A stretch of DNA of 64,000 bases from Oscillospiraceae bacterium (lineage in GTDB: Bacteria > Bacillota > Clostridia > Oscillospirales > Ruminococcaceae). Made by a program: the position numbers and the translations under genes. Numbering within the stretch: the first letter of the stretch is position 1; every line of letters begins with the position of its first letter. Shown here in pieces: positions 9,348-18,027 of the stretch. Where the stretch lies: NCBI GenBank assembly GCA_017472965.1, contig JAFUNR010000005.1:1-64000 (forward strand), read 5' to 3'. Under the pieces are notes generated by a model. The model searched no databases. It was not told the origin of the DNA and saw only the letters and a program-made list of their open reading frames with translations.

Positions 9348-9378
9348 GTTATTCTCCTTGCACATTGGATTTTCATCC

Positions 9379-9987
9379 TTATTTTTCCAGATCGCGCAGG
9401 GCGGCCAGACTTTCGTCATCCAGTTCGCCCCCGCAGGCAGTGACATGCTCGACAGTGCTGTGCAGTGCACGGCGCATGGCGGCATCCAGATCCTGCATGG
9501 CCAGTATGCGCAGCTCCTCCACACCGGGAAAGCTGCGGTCATCACCGGTCATATCCGCCAGATACAGCACCTTGTCCAGCACGGACATTCCTGCCTTGCC
9601 GCAGGTGTGACAATCCACCGCACTGACGATCTGCGCATCACGCACACCGAAGCGTTCCGGTAAAATCAGCGCGGCACAGATGCCATGCCACGCGGCGCGG
9701 GAACGGCTGTGCAGCGGCAGCGCATTGCCATTACCGCTTATTATAACATTATCTGCGTAAATCTGCAACAGCTCTGCGTCTGAAGTTTCTTTCAGATAGT
9801 CGTGAAGCAGAGCGGCAAGCTCCGCTTTCTTCACATCCGCGCCCCAGCGCACTGCCAGCGCCGCCGCCTGACGGCGCACCGCACAGGTATGCAGCCAGCG
9901 CTTTTCGCTCAAATTGGCGCGCACCGCCGCGGTGATGTCCTCTGTGGAGGCCGGCTGCTTCTTTGTTGAAATGCTCTGCGTCTCCAT
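9379..9987 (-). CDS. yqeK: YqeK-type HD-domain Ap4A hydrolase
   Basis: A symmetrical bis(5'-nucleosyl)-tetraphosphatase-type HD hydrolase of 202 aa. The HD ligands appear in RWLHTCAVRRQA, LLHDYLKE and the downstream segments LPLHSRSRAAWHG and VDCHTCGKAGMS. The family member in other Bacillota degrades Ap4A. It starts at 9987 by a TGATG overlap with yhbY, which implies coupled translation. In most Bacillota nadD lies directly between yhbY and yqeK. Here it is absent. Confidence 0.92.
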   Translation of the reverse strand: METQSISTKKQPASTEDITAAVRANLSEKRWLHTCAVRRQAAALAVRWGADVKKAELAALLHDYLKETSDAELLQIYADNVIISGNGNALPLHSRSRAAWHGICAALILPERFGVRDAQIVSAVDCHTCGKAGMSVLDKVLYLADMTGDDRSFPGVEELRILAMQDLDAAMRRALHSTVEHVTACGGELDDESLAALRDLEK

Positions 9988-10292
9988 CACAGCAGGCACA
10001 GGTTCTTGAGATCGAACCTGGAATCTTTCTTCTTCTGCTGGAACAGCACGAATTTGCTGCCGATGATCTGCACGCTTTCGCAGCCGATGGCCTCGCACAG
10101 GGCTTCGGCGGCTTCGGCAGCGGTGTACTGGCTGTTTTCCAGCACCTTCATCTTGATCAGTTCGCGGGCGGCAAGGCAGCTGCGGGTGGATTCCACCACC
10201 TGCTCGTCGATCTCGCCCTTGCCGATCTGAAACACCACGGGCAGGGCATTGGCCTGACCGCGCAGGAAGGCGCGTTGTTTGCTGGTGAGCAT
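9987..10292 (-). CDS. yhbY: YhbY/CRS1-type RNA-binding protein
   Basis: A small CRM-domain protein (101 aa) associated with 50S ribosome assembly. It starts MLTSKQRAFLRGQAN and has the signature FQIGKGEIDEQVVES and the ...LIKMKVLENS strand. The GxxG loop is IGKGEI. The start at 10292 follows AGAAAGGA. The stop overlaps the yqeK start by one base. FtsY lies 30 bp upstream. Confidence 0.95.
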   Translation of the reverse strand: MLTSKQRAFLRGQANALPVVFQIGKGEIDEQVVESTRSCLAARELIKMKVLENSQYTAAEAAEALCEAIGCESVQIIGSKFVLFQQKKKDSRFDLKNLCLL

Positions 10293-10322
10293 AGTGTATA
10301 TTCCTTTCTTATATAAAAACGG

Positions 10323-11237
10323 TTATTCTTCGTCTTTCTTGAACAGGGCCTCGGCAAAATCGCGGGCATTGAACTCCATCAGGTCGTCCACACCCTCGCC
10401 CACACCCACATAGCGCACGGGCAGGCCCAGCTTGGTCTTGATGCTGATGACACTGCCGCCCTTGGCGGTGCCATCCAGCTTGGTGAGGATAATGCCGGTG
10501 GCACCGGCGGCCTCGATAAATTCGGCTGCCTGATGGATGGCGTTCTGACCGGTGACGGCATCCAGTACCAGCAGACTTTCCACACTGGCGGCGGCGTTGG
10601 CCTTATTGACCACGCGCCGCACCTTGGAAAGTTCGTCCATCAGGTGTTTTTTGTTGTGCAGACGACCGGCGGTATCGCAGATGACGATATCGCTGCCGCG
10701 GGCGGCGGCACTGGTGACCGCATCGAAGATGACGGCGGCGGGATCGGCGCCCTCGCCGGCCTTGACCACGGGCACATCCACGCGTGCTGCCCAGGTGCAC
10801 AGCTGCTCGGTGGCGGCAGCGCGGAAGGTATCGCCCGCGGCCAGCAGCACCTTTTTGCCCTGCGCCTTGTACAGGTTTGCCAGCTTTGCGATGGACGTGG
10901 TCTTGCCCACGCCGTTGACACCGATGACCAGGATCACCGCCGGATGACCGGACAGATCCATGGGGCCGTCGGCGGAAAGGCGGGTACACAGCAGCTCTTT
11001 GAGCGCATCCAGTGCTTCGGCGCCGGTCTTGAGCTTATTCTTTTTCACCACATCGCGCAGTTCATCCACCAGTTCCTCGGCGACATCTGCGCCGGTATCC
11101 GCAAGGATCAGCCGCTCGGTCAGTTCCTCGTACAGATCTTCGGTGATCTTGGGGGCATCCATCAGCTCGGTGATGGAGTCAAAGGAGGCCTTGCGGGTCT
11201 TTTTCAGGCCGAAGCCCAGTTTTTCAAAAAATCCCAT
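10323..11237 (-). CDS. ftsY: Signal recognition particle receptor FtsY
   Basis: The SRP receptor GTPase, which docks ribosome-SRP complexes at the membrane. At 304 aa it has only a short N-terminal segment ([20 protein letters not shown]) in place of the long acidic A domain of enterobacteria, as usual in Bacillota. It then has the N domain and the G domain with [15 protein letters not shown] (P-loop), [10 protein letters not shown] and [10 protein letters not shown]. The start at 11237 has AGAAAGGA upstream. It lies directly downstream of smc in the rnc-smc-ftsY order. Confidence 0.98.
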   Translation of the reverse strand: MGFFEKLGFGLKKTRKASFDSITELMDAPKITEDLYEELTERLILADTGADVAEELVDELRDVVKKNKLKTGAEALDALKELLCTRLSADGPMDLSGHPAVILVIGVNGVGKTTSIAKLANLYKAQGKKVLLAAGDTFRAAATEQLCTWAARVDVPVVKAGEGADPAAVIFDAVTSAAARGSDIVICDTAGRLHNKKHLMDELSKVRRVVNKANAAASVESLLVLDAVTGQNAIHQAAEFIEAAGATGIILTKLDGTAKGGSVISIKTKLGLPVRYVGVGEGVDDLMEFNARDFAEALFKKDEE

Positions 11238-11277
11238 GAGGGTGAATCCTTTCTTATATAGAATAGAGACTGCCGGA

Positions 11278-14200
11278 TCAGGCTTCCGCACCGATCAGGC
11301 TGACATCCACATTGTTGGGGTCCAGACGGAGCACGCGGCTGACACCGTCCTCCTGCATGGTAACACCGTACAGCATATCGGCAGTTTCCATGGTGCCGCG
11401 GCGGTGGGTGATGACGATGAACTGTGTTTTATCCGAAATGCGGTGCAGATACTGGGCGTAGCGCACCACATTGACATCATCCAGTGCGGCTTCGATCTCA
11501 TCCAGCACACAGAAGGGTGAAGGATTGACCGCAAGAATGGCAAAGTAGATGGATACCGCCACCAGCGCCTGTTCGCCGCCGGAGAGACTGGTCAGATTTT
11601 TGATCAGCTTGCCGGGAGGCGCCACCGAGATATCGATGCCGCTTTCCAGAATATCATCCGGCTCGGTCAGTGTCAGACTGGCGGTACCGCCGCCGAACAG
11701 TTCGGCGAAAATATGGCCGAAGTTCTCGTTGATGCGGGCAAAGCTGACGGAGAAGATCTCTTTCATCTCGCCGGAAAGCTCCGCGATCAGGCGCAGCAGC
11801 TCGGCTTTTGCCTTCTCCACATCATCCACCTGCGCTTTCATAAAGTTATAGCGCTGGCTGACCTCGGCATATTCATCGATGGCGGCCACATTGACATTGC
11901 CCAGTGCCTTTATTTTGGCGCGGATCTCGGTGGCCTGTCGGCGCAGTTCGGTGATGTTTTCAAATTCAATGCAGCAGGCGGCGGCATCGGTGAGGGTCAG
12001 CTCATATTCTTCCCACAGCTTGTTGACATTGCTCTCGTATTCACTTTTCAGCGCGTCCTGCCGTTCGCTCAGGCGGGCGGTCTCACGGCTCATCTCCTCG
12101 CGGTGGGCGGTGAGAGTACGCTGCTCATTGGTCAGCGCCGTGATGCGGCCCTCGCGGGCGATGCGCTCCCGTCCAATGGCCTGTGTCAGCTCCTCCTGCT
12201 CCGCAATGCGGGCGCGGACGGATTCCTTCTGCTGCTCCACCAGCGCGATCTCGCGGCGGCTGCCCTCCACCAGCTGCTCCAGACGGCCGATATTCTCCAG
12301 ACGCAGCTCACGCTGCTGCTGACTCTGGCCGCTGCGCCCCTGCAAAGAGGCGATGGTCTGGCGGTGCAGTTCGATATCCTTACCGCAGCCGGCCTGCGCC
12401 AGCCGCAGCTCACCCAGCTCACCGGAAAGGCGGGTGTGCGTCTCGGCAAAGCTGCCGTCGCCATCCAGCACGGAAAGCTCTTCTTCCAGCTTACCCACCT
12501 CAGTGACTGCCTCAGCGGTCTGCTTCTCGGTGGACTGCTGCGTCTGCTGCGCTTTGGCAATGGTGTCACGCAGGCTCTCGCATTCACCATCCAGAAGCTC
12601 GGCTGCAGCATTCTGCTGCGAAAGTGCAGTTTTCAGGCGCTCCAGTTCCATTCCGCTGCGGATCTTTTCGCCCTTGCGGGTGATGATCTCGCTTTCGGTA
12701 GCGGTCAGCTCGGCGGTCAGGGCATCCACCTCGCCACTGAATCGCCGCACCTGTGCCTGCGCTTCCTTCAGCTTTGCATCCAGCCCGGTCAGCCGGGCGT
12801 TGGTCTCCTCAATCTCCAGCTTGCGGCTGAAAACGCCTGCGGATCGGCTGGAGCTGCCGCCGGTGTAAGAGCCGCCGGCATTGACCACCTGTCCGTCCAG
12901 CGTGACGATGCGGAAACGGTAATTGTTGGCACGGGCCAGTGCGCCGGCATCGTTCATATCCTCGGCCACAGCGATGCGCCCCAGCAGGTTGGAGACGATA
13001 TCCGCGTATTTTTCATCCGCTTCCACCACATCGCAGGCAAGCACAGCATCGCCTAGCTTTGCCCCCTGCAGCCGGTAGGGCTGCACGGTATCCAGCGGCA
13101 GGAAGGTGGCACGGCCGGCGCGCTCATCCTTCAGCCATGCAATGGCGGCCTTGGCAGCACTTTCGCCGGTAACGATGATATTCTGCAGCGCCGCGCCCAG
13201 CGCGGTCTCGATCGCCAGCTCATAGCCGGGTTTTACCTTCAGCAGGGAGCCGACGGTGCCGATGATGCCCCGCAGGCGGCGGTTTTCGCCCGCCTTGATG
13301 ACGGCCTTGACGCTCTCATGATAGCCGTCCATGCTGCGTTCCAGATCGCGCAGCATTTTGATGCGCTGCACGGCGGTCTGGATCTCGCGATCCACGGCGT
13401 TGGCGGCCTCCTGTGCTTTGGCAAGGGATGCCTTGCGGGAATCCAGCTTAAAGACAAGGCCCTCGCGGATATTGCCCAGACGGGTCAGCTCCTCGTCCAG
13501 ATGGGCATCCAGTGCAAGGGTATCGGCGTGATCCTGTGTCAGCGTGGTCACCGTCTCACGGGCGGCTGTCAGCTCCTCATTGGCAGCGGCAAGCCGCTGG
13601 GCGGCCATCTCGGCGCCGGAAGCAGCGGAGGCTCCCTCCACCTTCAGCTGTGTGATCTTATCGTTGAGCAGCGCCAGCGCAGCGGCAAGCTCATCGCGGC
13701 GCTCGCCGCTGGCACGGCTGCGCTCCATCAGTTCCTCCAGCAGGCGCTCCTGCCGGGCGATTTTTTCGGCATAGCCGGCGATGTCTTTCTCGCATGCGGC
13801 GATGGCGGCCTCGGCGGCGGCCACCTGCCCGGCAAGCTGGCCCTCATCCGCTTCATCGGCGGCGATAGCCTCACGCAGCTCGGCCACGGCAGCCAGATTG
13901 TGCTCGATATCGTTATTCAGAACGGCGATGCGGGAATCAAAACCGGCGGCCTCCTCCGCGATGGCGCGGATGGCACGGTTGGCATCGTCAGCCTGCACCA
14001 GCAGGCGCTCGATCTCGCCGCGCAGGGTCTCGATCTCGCCGTCCAGCTCATTGATCTTCCGGTCGTCGCTGTCATAATCGCTCTGGGCGATCTCCAGACG
14101 GCGCTGCTGCACGCGCACGGCATCGCGGGCGCGCTGGATCTCCTCCATCCAGAGGGTGACCTCCAGATCCTTGCGGCGGGCGGCGTATTCCAGATAGCTC

Positions 14201-14850
14201 TTTGCTTTCTGGCTTTCTTTTTCCAGCGGGCCGACACGGCTTTCCAGCTCACCCAGAATATCCCGCAGACGGGAGAGATTCTCCTCGCTGGCGGCAAGGC
14301 GGCGCTCGGCTTCGTTTTTGCGGTAACGGTAGCGGGCGATGCCGCTGGCCTCTTCAAAGATCTCGCGGCGCTCGCTGCTCTTGCTGGAGACGATCTCTGC
14401 AATACGGCCCTGCCCGATGATGGAGTAGCCGTCCCGGCCAAGGCCGGTATCCAGAAACAGCTCGTACACATCGCGCAGGCGCACCGCCTGTCCGTTGATG
14501 CTGTACTCGCTTTCGCCGCTGCGGTAGTATTTGCGGCCGATGGTCACCTCATCGGTATCCACATCGATCAGACGGTCGGTGTTATCCAGCACCAGACGCA
14601 CGCTGGCGTAACCCATGGCAGCACGGCGGTTTTTGCCGCCGGTACCGCTGAAGATGACATTTTCCATCTTGCCGCCGCCGCGCAGCTGGCGGGCGCTGGT
14701 CTCGCCCAGCACCCAGCGGATGGCATCGGAAATATTGGATTTGCCGCTGCCGTTGGGGCCCACCACACCGGTGACACCCTTGTCAAAATTGATGCGTATC
14801 TTATCAGGGAAGGATTTGAATCCCTGGATCTCCAATGCTTTCAGTACCAA
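11278..14850 (-). CDS. smc: Chromosome partition protein SMC
   Basis: The condensin ATPase that compacts and segregates the chromosome. At 1190 aa it is full length. The N-terminal Walker A is GPNGSGKSNISDAIRW. Two long coiled coils flank a hinge at about residues 500-680 (RLRGIIGTVGSLLKVKPGYE onward). The C-terminal head has the signature LSGGEQALVAVS and Walker B FCVLDEIEAALDD. The start is TTG at 14850 (MVLKALEIQGFKSFPDK), with AAAAAGGA upstream. The only nearby ATG is out of frame. The weak start codon may lower expression. Confidence 0.98.
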   Translation of the reverse strand: MVLKALEIQGFKSFPDKIRINFDKGVTGVVGPNGSGKSNISDAIRWVLGETSARQLRGGGKMENVIFSGTGGKNRRAAMGYASVRLVLDNTDRLIDVDTDEVTIGRKYYRSGESEYSINGQAVRLRDVYELFLDTGLGRDGYSIIGQGRIAEIVSSKSSERREIFEEASGIARYRYRKNEAERRLAASEENLSRLRDILGELESRVGPLEKESQKAKSYLEYAARRKDLEVTLWMEEIQRARDAVRVQQRRLEIAQSDYDSDDRKINELDGEIETLRGEIERLLVQADDANRAIRAIAEEAAGFDSRIAVLNNDIEHNLAAVAELREAIAADEADEGQLAGQVAAAEAAIAACEKDIAGYAEKIARQERLLEELMERSRASGERRDELAAALALLNDKITQLKVEGASAASGAEMAAQRLAAANEELTAARETVTTLTQDHADTLALDAHLDEELTRLGNIREGLVFKLDSRKASLAKAQEAANAVDREIQTAVQRIKMLRDLERSMDGYHESVKAVIKAGENRRLRGIIGTVGSLLKVKPGYELAIETALGAALQNIIVTGESAAKAAIAWLKDERAGRATFLPLDTVQPYRLQGAKLGDAVLACDVVEADEKYADIVSNLLGRIAVAEDMNDAGALARANNYRFRIVTLDGQVVNAGGSYTGGSSSRSAGVFSRKLEIEETNARLTGLDAKLKEAQAQVRRFSGEVDALTAELTATESEIITRKGEKIRSGMELERLKTALSQQNAAAELLDGECESLRDTIAKAQQTQQSTEKQTAEAVTEVGKLEEELSVLDGDGSFAETHTRLSGELGELRLAQAGCGKDIELHRQTIASLQGRSGQSQQQRELRLENIGRLEQLVEGSRREIALVEQQKESVRARIAEQEELTQAIGRERIAREGRITALTNEQRTLTAHREEMSRETARLSERQDALKSEYESNVNKLWEEYELTLTDAAACCIEFENITELRRQATEIRAKIKALGNVNVAAIDEYAEVSQRYNFMKAQVDDVEKAKAELLRLIAELSGEMKEIFSVSFARINENFGHIFAELFGGGTASLTLTEPDDILESGIDISVAPPGKLIKNLTSLSGGEQALVAVSIYFAILAVNPSPFCVLDEIEAALDDVNVVRYAQYLHRISDKTQFIVITHRRGTMETADMLYGVTMQEDGVSRVLRLDPNNVDVSLIGAEA

Positions 14851-14967
14851 ATGCGTATCATCCTTTTTCTGTAAGTATCAAAAGGGGATCGACAAGCCCA
14901 AAGGCCTGTCATCCTGCGGTTTCCGGAAATACTCCGGCGAGAATAACAGGACTTCGGGTGTGACGGT

Positions 14968-15651
14968 TCATTCCTCGGCCAGCCCCATCAGTTCCAGCGC
15001 TTCCTTTGCAGCCTGCTGCTCGGCTGCCTTTTTACTGTGACCGCTGCCGCGGCCGATACAGTTGGAATTGAGGTGCACCTCCACCACGAAATGTCTTGCG
15101 TGATCGGGGCCGGTCTGCTCCACCACCTCATAGCGCACGCGCTCCTCGGGGTTTTGCTGCACAACCTCCTGCAAACGGGTCTTGTAATCGCGCGCCGTGG
15201 CATGAGCAGCCCTGACATAAGGCAGGATAAAGCTGCGGGCAAGCTCCAGACCGCCGTCCAGATACAGCGCGGCGATCAGAGCCTCAAAGGCATCGGCAAG
15301 GATGGCGGGCCGGGTGCGGCCGCCGCTTTTCTCCTCGCCGCGGCCCAGACGCAGATACTCGCCCAGACCCAGCTGCATGGCGAAGCCGAACAGACTTTCT
15401 TCACACACCAGCGAAGCGCGGATGCGGGTAAGCTGCCCTTCCGGCAGATTACGGTTCTGGCTGAACAGGTATTCGCTGACCACCACGCTCAGCACGCTGT
15501 CGCCGAGGAATTCCAGCCGCTCGTTGTGCTGCGAACGACCTTTGTCCTCATTGGCATAGCTGGTATGGGTGAGCGCGGTGACCAGAAGCTGCCGGTCGCG
15601 GAAGGTATAGCCCAGCCGCTGCTCCAGTACCTCTGCTGCAATGCTCTCCAT
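14968..15651 (-). CDS. rnc: Ribonuclease III
   Basis: Cleaves double-stranded RNA in rRNA maturation and mRNA decay. The 227-aa product has the catalytic RNase III domain with signature NERLEFLGDSVLSVVVSE and second acidic patch ILADAFEALIAALY, followed by a dsRNA-binding domain (YKTRLQEVVQQNPEERVRYEV ... KKAAEQQAAKEALELMG). It starts at 15651 in a TGATG overlap with the plsX stop. acpP, commonly found between plsX and rnc, is absent. Confidence 0.97.
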   Translation of the reverse strand: MESIAAEVLEQRLGYTFRDRQLLVTALTHTSYANEDKGRSQHNERLEFLGDSVLSVVVSEYLFSQNRNLPEGQLTRIRASLVCEESLFGFAMQLGLGEYLRLGRGEEKSGGRTRPAILADAFEALIAALYLDGGLELARSFILPYVRAAHATARDYKTRLQEVVQQNPEERVRYEVVEQTGPDHARHFVVEVHLNSNCIGRGSGHSKKAAEQQAAKEALELMGLAEE

Positions 15652-16664
15652 CAGGCGTTCTCCTCCCCGGTTTTACCGGTCTTTGCGGCAGCGGAACGGA
15701 TCGCGCCCACCACATCGTTTTCCACGCAGGCCTTGGCCTGACGGATGGCGTTCTTGATGGCCTTGGCATTGCTGGAGCCGTGCGCCTTGATAACAGGGGC
15801 ACAAACACCCAGAATGGGTGCGCCGCCGTGCTCGGTGTAATCCATGCTGGCCTTGAATTCCTTCAGGGCGGGCTTGGTGAGCAGGTACGCCAGCTTGCCG
15901 GCAAAGTTCTTCAGGAACACGCCCTTGATCTTCTGATTCATCAGCTTGGCAACGCCCTCGGTCAGCTTGAGCACCACATTGCCGGTGAAGCCGTCGCACA
16001 CAGCCACATCACAGGCGCCGGCGTTCAGCTCGCGGGCCTCCACATTGCCCACAAAGTGCAGACCACTCTCCTGCAGCAGAGCATGGGCAGCCAGCTGCAG
16101 CTCACCGCCCTTGGATTCCTCGGTGCCGTTGTTGATCAGGCCCACCGTGGGATAGGCTGTGCCCATCACCTTTTCGGCATAGGCCGCGCCCATATTGGCA
16201 AACTGTACCAGCATCTCGGGGCGGCAGTCGGCGTTGGCGCCGCAGTCGCACAGCAGGTAGGGGCGCTCGATGCCGGGGATAACGGTGGCCAGCGCCGGGC
16301 GCTTGATGCCCGGTAGGCGTTTGACGATCAGTGTGGCACCCACCAGAATGGCGCCGGTGGAGCCGGCGCTGACAAAGGCATCGCCCTCGCCGTCACGCAG
16401 CATACGCAATGCCACGGCAAGGCTGGAATCCGGCTTTTTCTTCAGCACATCGGTGGGGTTGTCGTGCATGGTCAGCACATCCGGCGCATGGCGCACGGTG
16501 ATGCCCTCCATGCGGATATCGTTTTCGGCCGCACAGGCTCTGATCTGTTCCTCGTCGCCCACGGCGATGATCTCCACGCCCAGCTCTTTGACAGCAAGGG
16601 AAGCGCCTTCCAGTACAGCCTTGGGGGCGTTGTCGCCGCCAAAGGCATCTACGATGATCTTCAT
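15651..16664 (-). CDS. plsX: Phosphate acyltransferase PlsX
   Basis: Makes acyl-phosphate from acyl-ACP for phospholipid synthesis. It is full length at 337 aa, starting MKIIVDAFGGDNAPKAVLEG, with family blocks TMHDNPTDVLKKKPDSSL, FVSAGSTGAILVG, LCDCGANADCRPEML and DGFTGNVVLKLTEG. The start at 16664 has AAAGGAGA upstream. It is translationally coupled to rnc. The acyl-phosphate product would feed PlsY; a PlsC-type enzyme is encoded separately at 45.7 kb. Confidence 0.97.
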   Translation of the reverse strand: MKIIVDAFGGDNAPKAVLEGASLAVKELGVEIIAVGDEEQIRACAAENDIRMEGITVRHAPDVLTMHDNPTDVLKKKPDSSLAVALRMLRDGEGDAFVSAGSTGAILVGATLIVKRLPGIKRPALATVIPGIERPYLLCDCGANADCRPEMLVQFANMGAAYAEKVMGTAYPTVGLINNGTEESKGGELQLAAHALLQESGLHFVGNVEARELNAGACDVAVCDGFTGNVVLKLTEGVAKLMNQKIKGVFLKNFAGKLAYLLTKPALKEFKASMDYTEHGGAPILGVCAPVIKAHGSSNAKAIKNAIRQAKACVENDVVGAIRSAAAKTGKTGEENA

Positions 16665-16706
16665 AGTATGTCTCCTTTCCGGGTAAAGACGGTATGTGGG
16701 GAACGC

Positions 16707-18023
16707 TTACAGCGTCCGCAGATAATCCTCCAGAGCAGCCATGCCGCGCTGCGCCACAGCCAGATAGCGCAGGCGTTTATCGCGCACACGCTCCTCCATC
16801 GGCGGCAGCAGGCCCATATTGGCGCCCATGGGCTGAAAATCCTTGTTTTCGGTGGTGATATAGTTGAGCAGTGCGCCCAGCATGGTTTCAGCCGGCAGCT
16901 GCAAAGCATCCTGTCCGCGCAGGCGGCGCAGCATATTGTGGGCGGCCAGCAGCCCGCAGGCAGCGCTTTCCATATATCCTTCAAAACCGGTGATCTGACC
17001 GGCGAAGAACAGTTCCGGGCGGCTGCACAGCGACAGATCCCGCGCCAGCAGCTGCGGTGAATTCAGAAAAGTGTTGCGGTGCATGACACCGTAACGCACA
17101 AACTCGGCGTTTTCCAGACCGGGGATCATGGAGAACACCCGCTTCTGCTCGCCGAATTTCAGGTTGGTCTGGAAGCCCACCAGATTGTACAGCGTTCTTT
17201 CCGCATTTTCGCAGCGCAGCTGCACATTGGCCCACGGGCGGTGGCCGGTGTTCGGATCCACCAGACCCACCGGACGCAGCGGCCCGTAGCGCATGGTATC
17301 CTTCCCGCGGGAGGCCAGCACCTCGATGGGCATACAGCCCTCAAACACCGTCAGACCGGTATCCGCATCGTGCAGATGGGCGCGCTCGGCATTCACAAGA
17401 GCCTCGGCAAAGGCTTCGTACTCCTCTTTATTAAAGGGGCAGTTGAGATAATCATCCTCGCCGCGGCCATAGCGGCTGGCGGCAAAAACCTTTTCGTGAT
17501 CGATGCTCTCCGCCGTGATGATAGGGGCGGCGGCATCGTAAAAATACAGACGGCCATCACCGGTGGCCTGTGCAATGGCGGCGGCCAGCGCATCGGAGGT
17601 GAGCGGGCCGGTGGCGACAAGTGTCAGCCCCTGTGCCGCATCCGGCAGCGCGGTGACCTCGCCGTGCACCACCGTGATATCGGGATGGCCTTCCACCAGT
17701 GCAGTGACCTTGTCGCAGAAGGCATCGCGGTCCACCGCCAGCGCACCGCCGGCAGCCACACGGACGGTATCCGCCACCGGCAGCAGATGACTGCCCAGAC
17801 GGCGCATCTCTGCCTTGAGCATACCGCCGGCGGAATCCAGCCGGTCAGCTTTCAGAGAGTTGGAGCACACCAGCTCGGCATAGCCCTTGCGGGTGTGGGC
17901 GGCGCTTGTCTTTTCCGGCTTCTGCTCGTACAGTGTGACCTGCACGCCCGCATCCGCCAGCAGCAGCGCGGCCTCGCAGCCGGCCAGACCCGCGCCGATG
18001 ATATTTGCTTTCAGATTTTCCAT
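16707..18023 (-). CDS. trmFO: tRNA m5U54 methyltransferase TrmFO
   Basis: A folate- and FAD-dependent enzyme that forms ribothymidine at tRNA position 54, the Gram-positive alternative to TrmA. The 438-aa sequence has the Rossmann FAD motif NIIGAGLAGCEAALLLADAG, the family block YAELVCSNSLKADRLDSAGG, the region EGCMPIEVLASRGKDTMRYG and the end block GYMESAACGLLAAHN. The start at 18023 is 5 bp after the topA stop, so topA-trmFO form an operon, a common Bacillota pairing. Confidence 0.97.
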   Translation of the reverse strand: MENLKANIIGAGLAGCEAALLLADAGVQVTLYEQKPEKTSAAHTRKGYAELVCSNSLKADRLDSAGGMLKAEMRRLGSHLLPVADTVRVAAGGALAVDRDAFCDKVTALVEGHPDITVVHGEVTALPDAAQGLTLVATGPLTSDALAAAIAQATGDGRLYFYDAAAPIITAESIDHEKVFAASRYGRGEDDYLNCPFNKEEYEAFAEALVNAERAHLHDADTGLTVFEGCMPIEVLASRGKDTMRYGPLRPVGLVDPNTGHRPWANVQLRCENAERTLYNLVGFQTNLKFGEQKRVFSMIPGLENAEFVRYGVMHRNTFLNSPQLLARDLSLCSRPELFFAGQITGFEGYMESAACGLLAAHNMLRRLRGQDALQLPAETMLGALLNYITTENKDFQPMGANMGLLPPMEERVRDKRLRYLAVAQRGMAALEDYLRTL

Positions 18024-18027
18024 AGTA

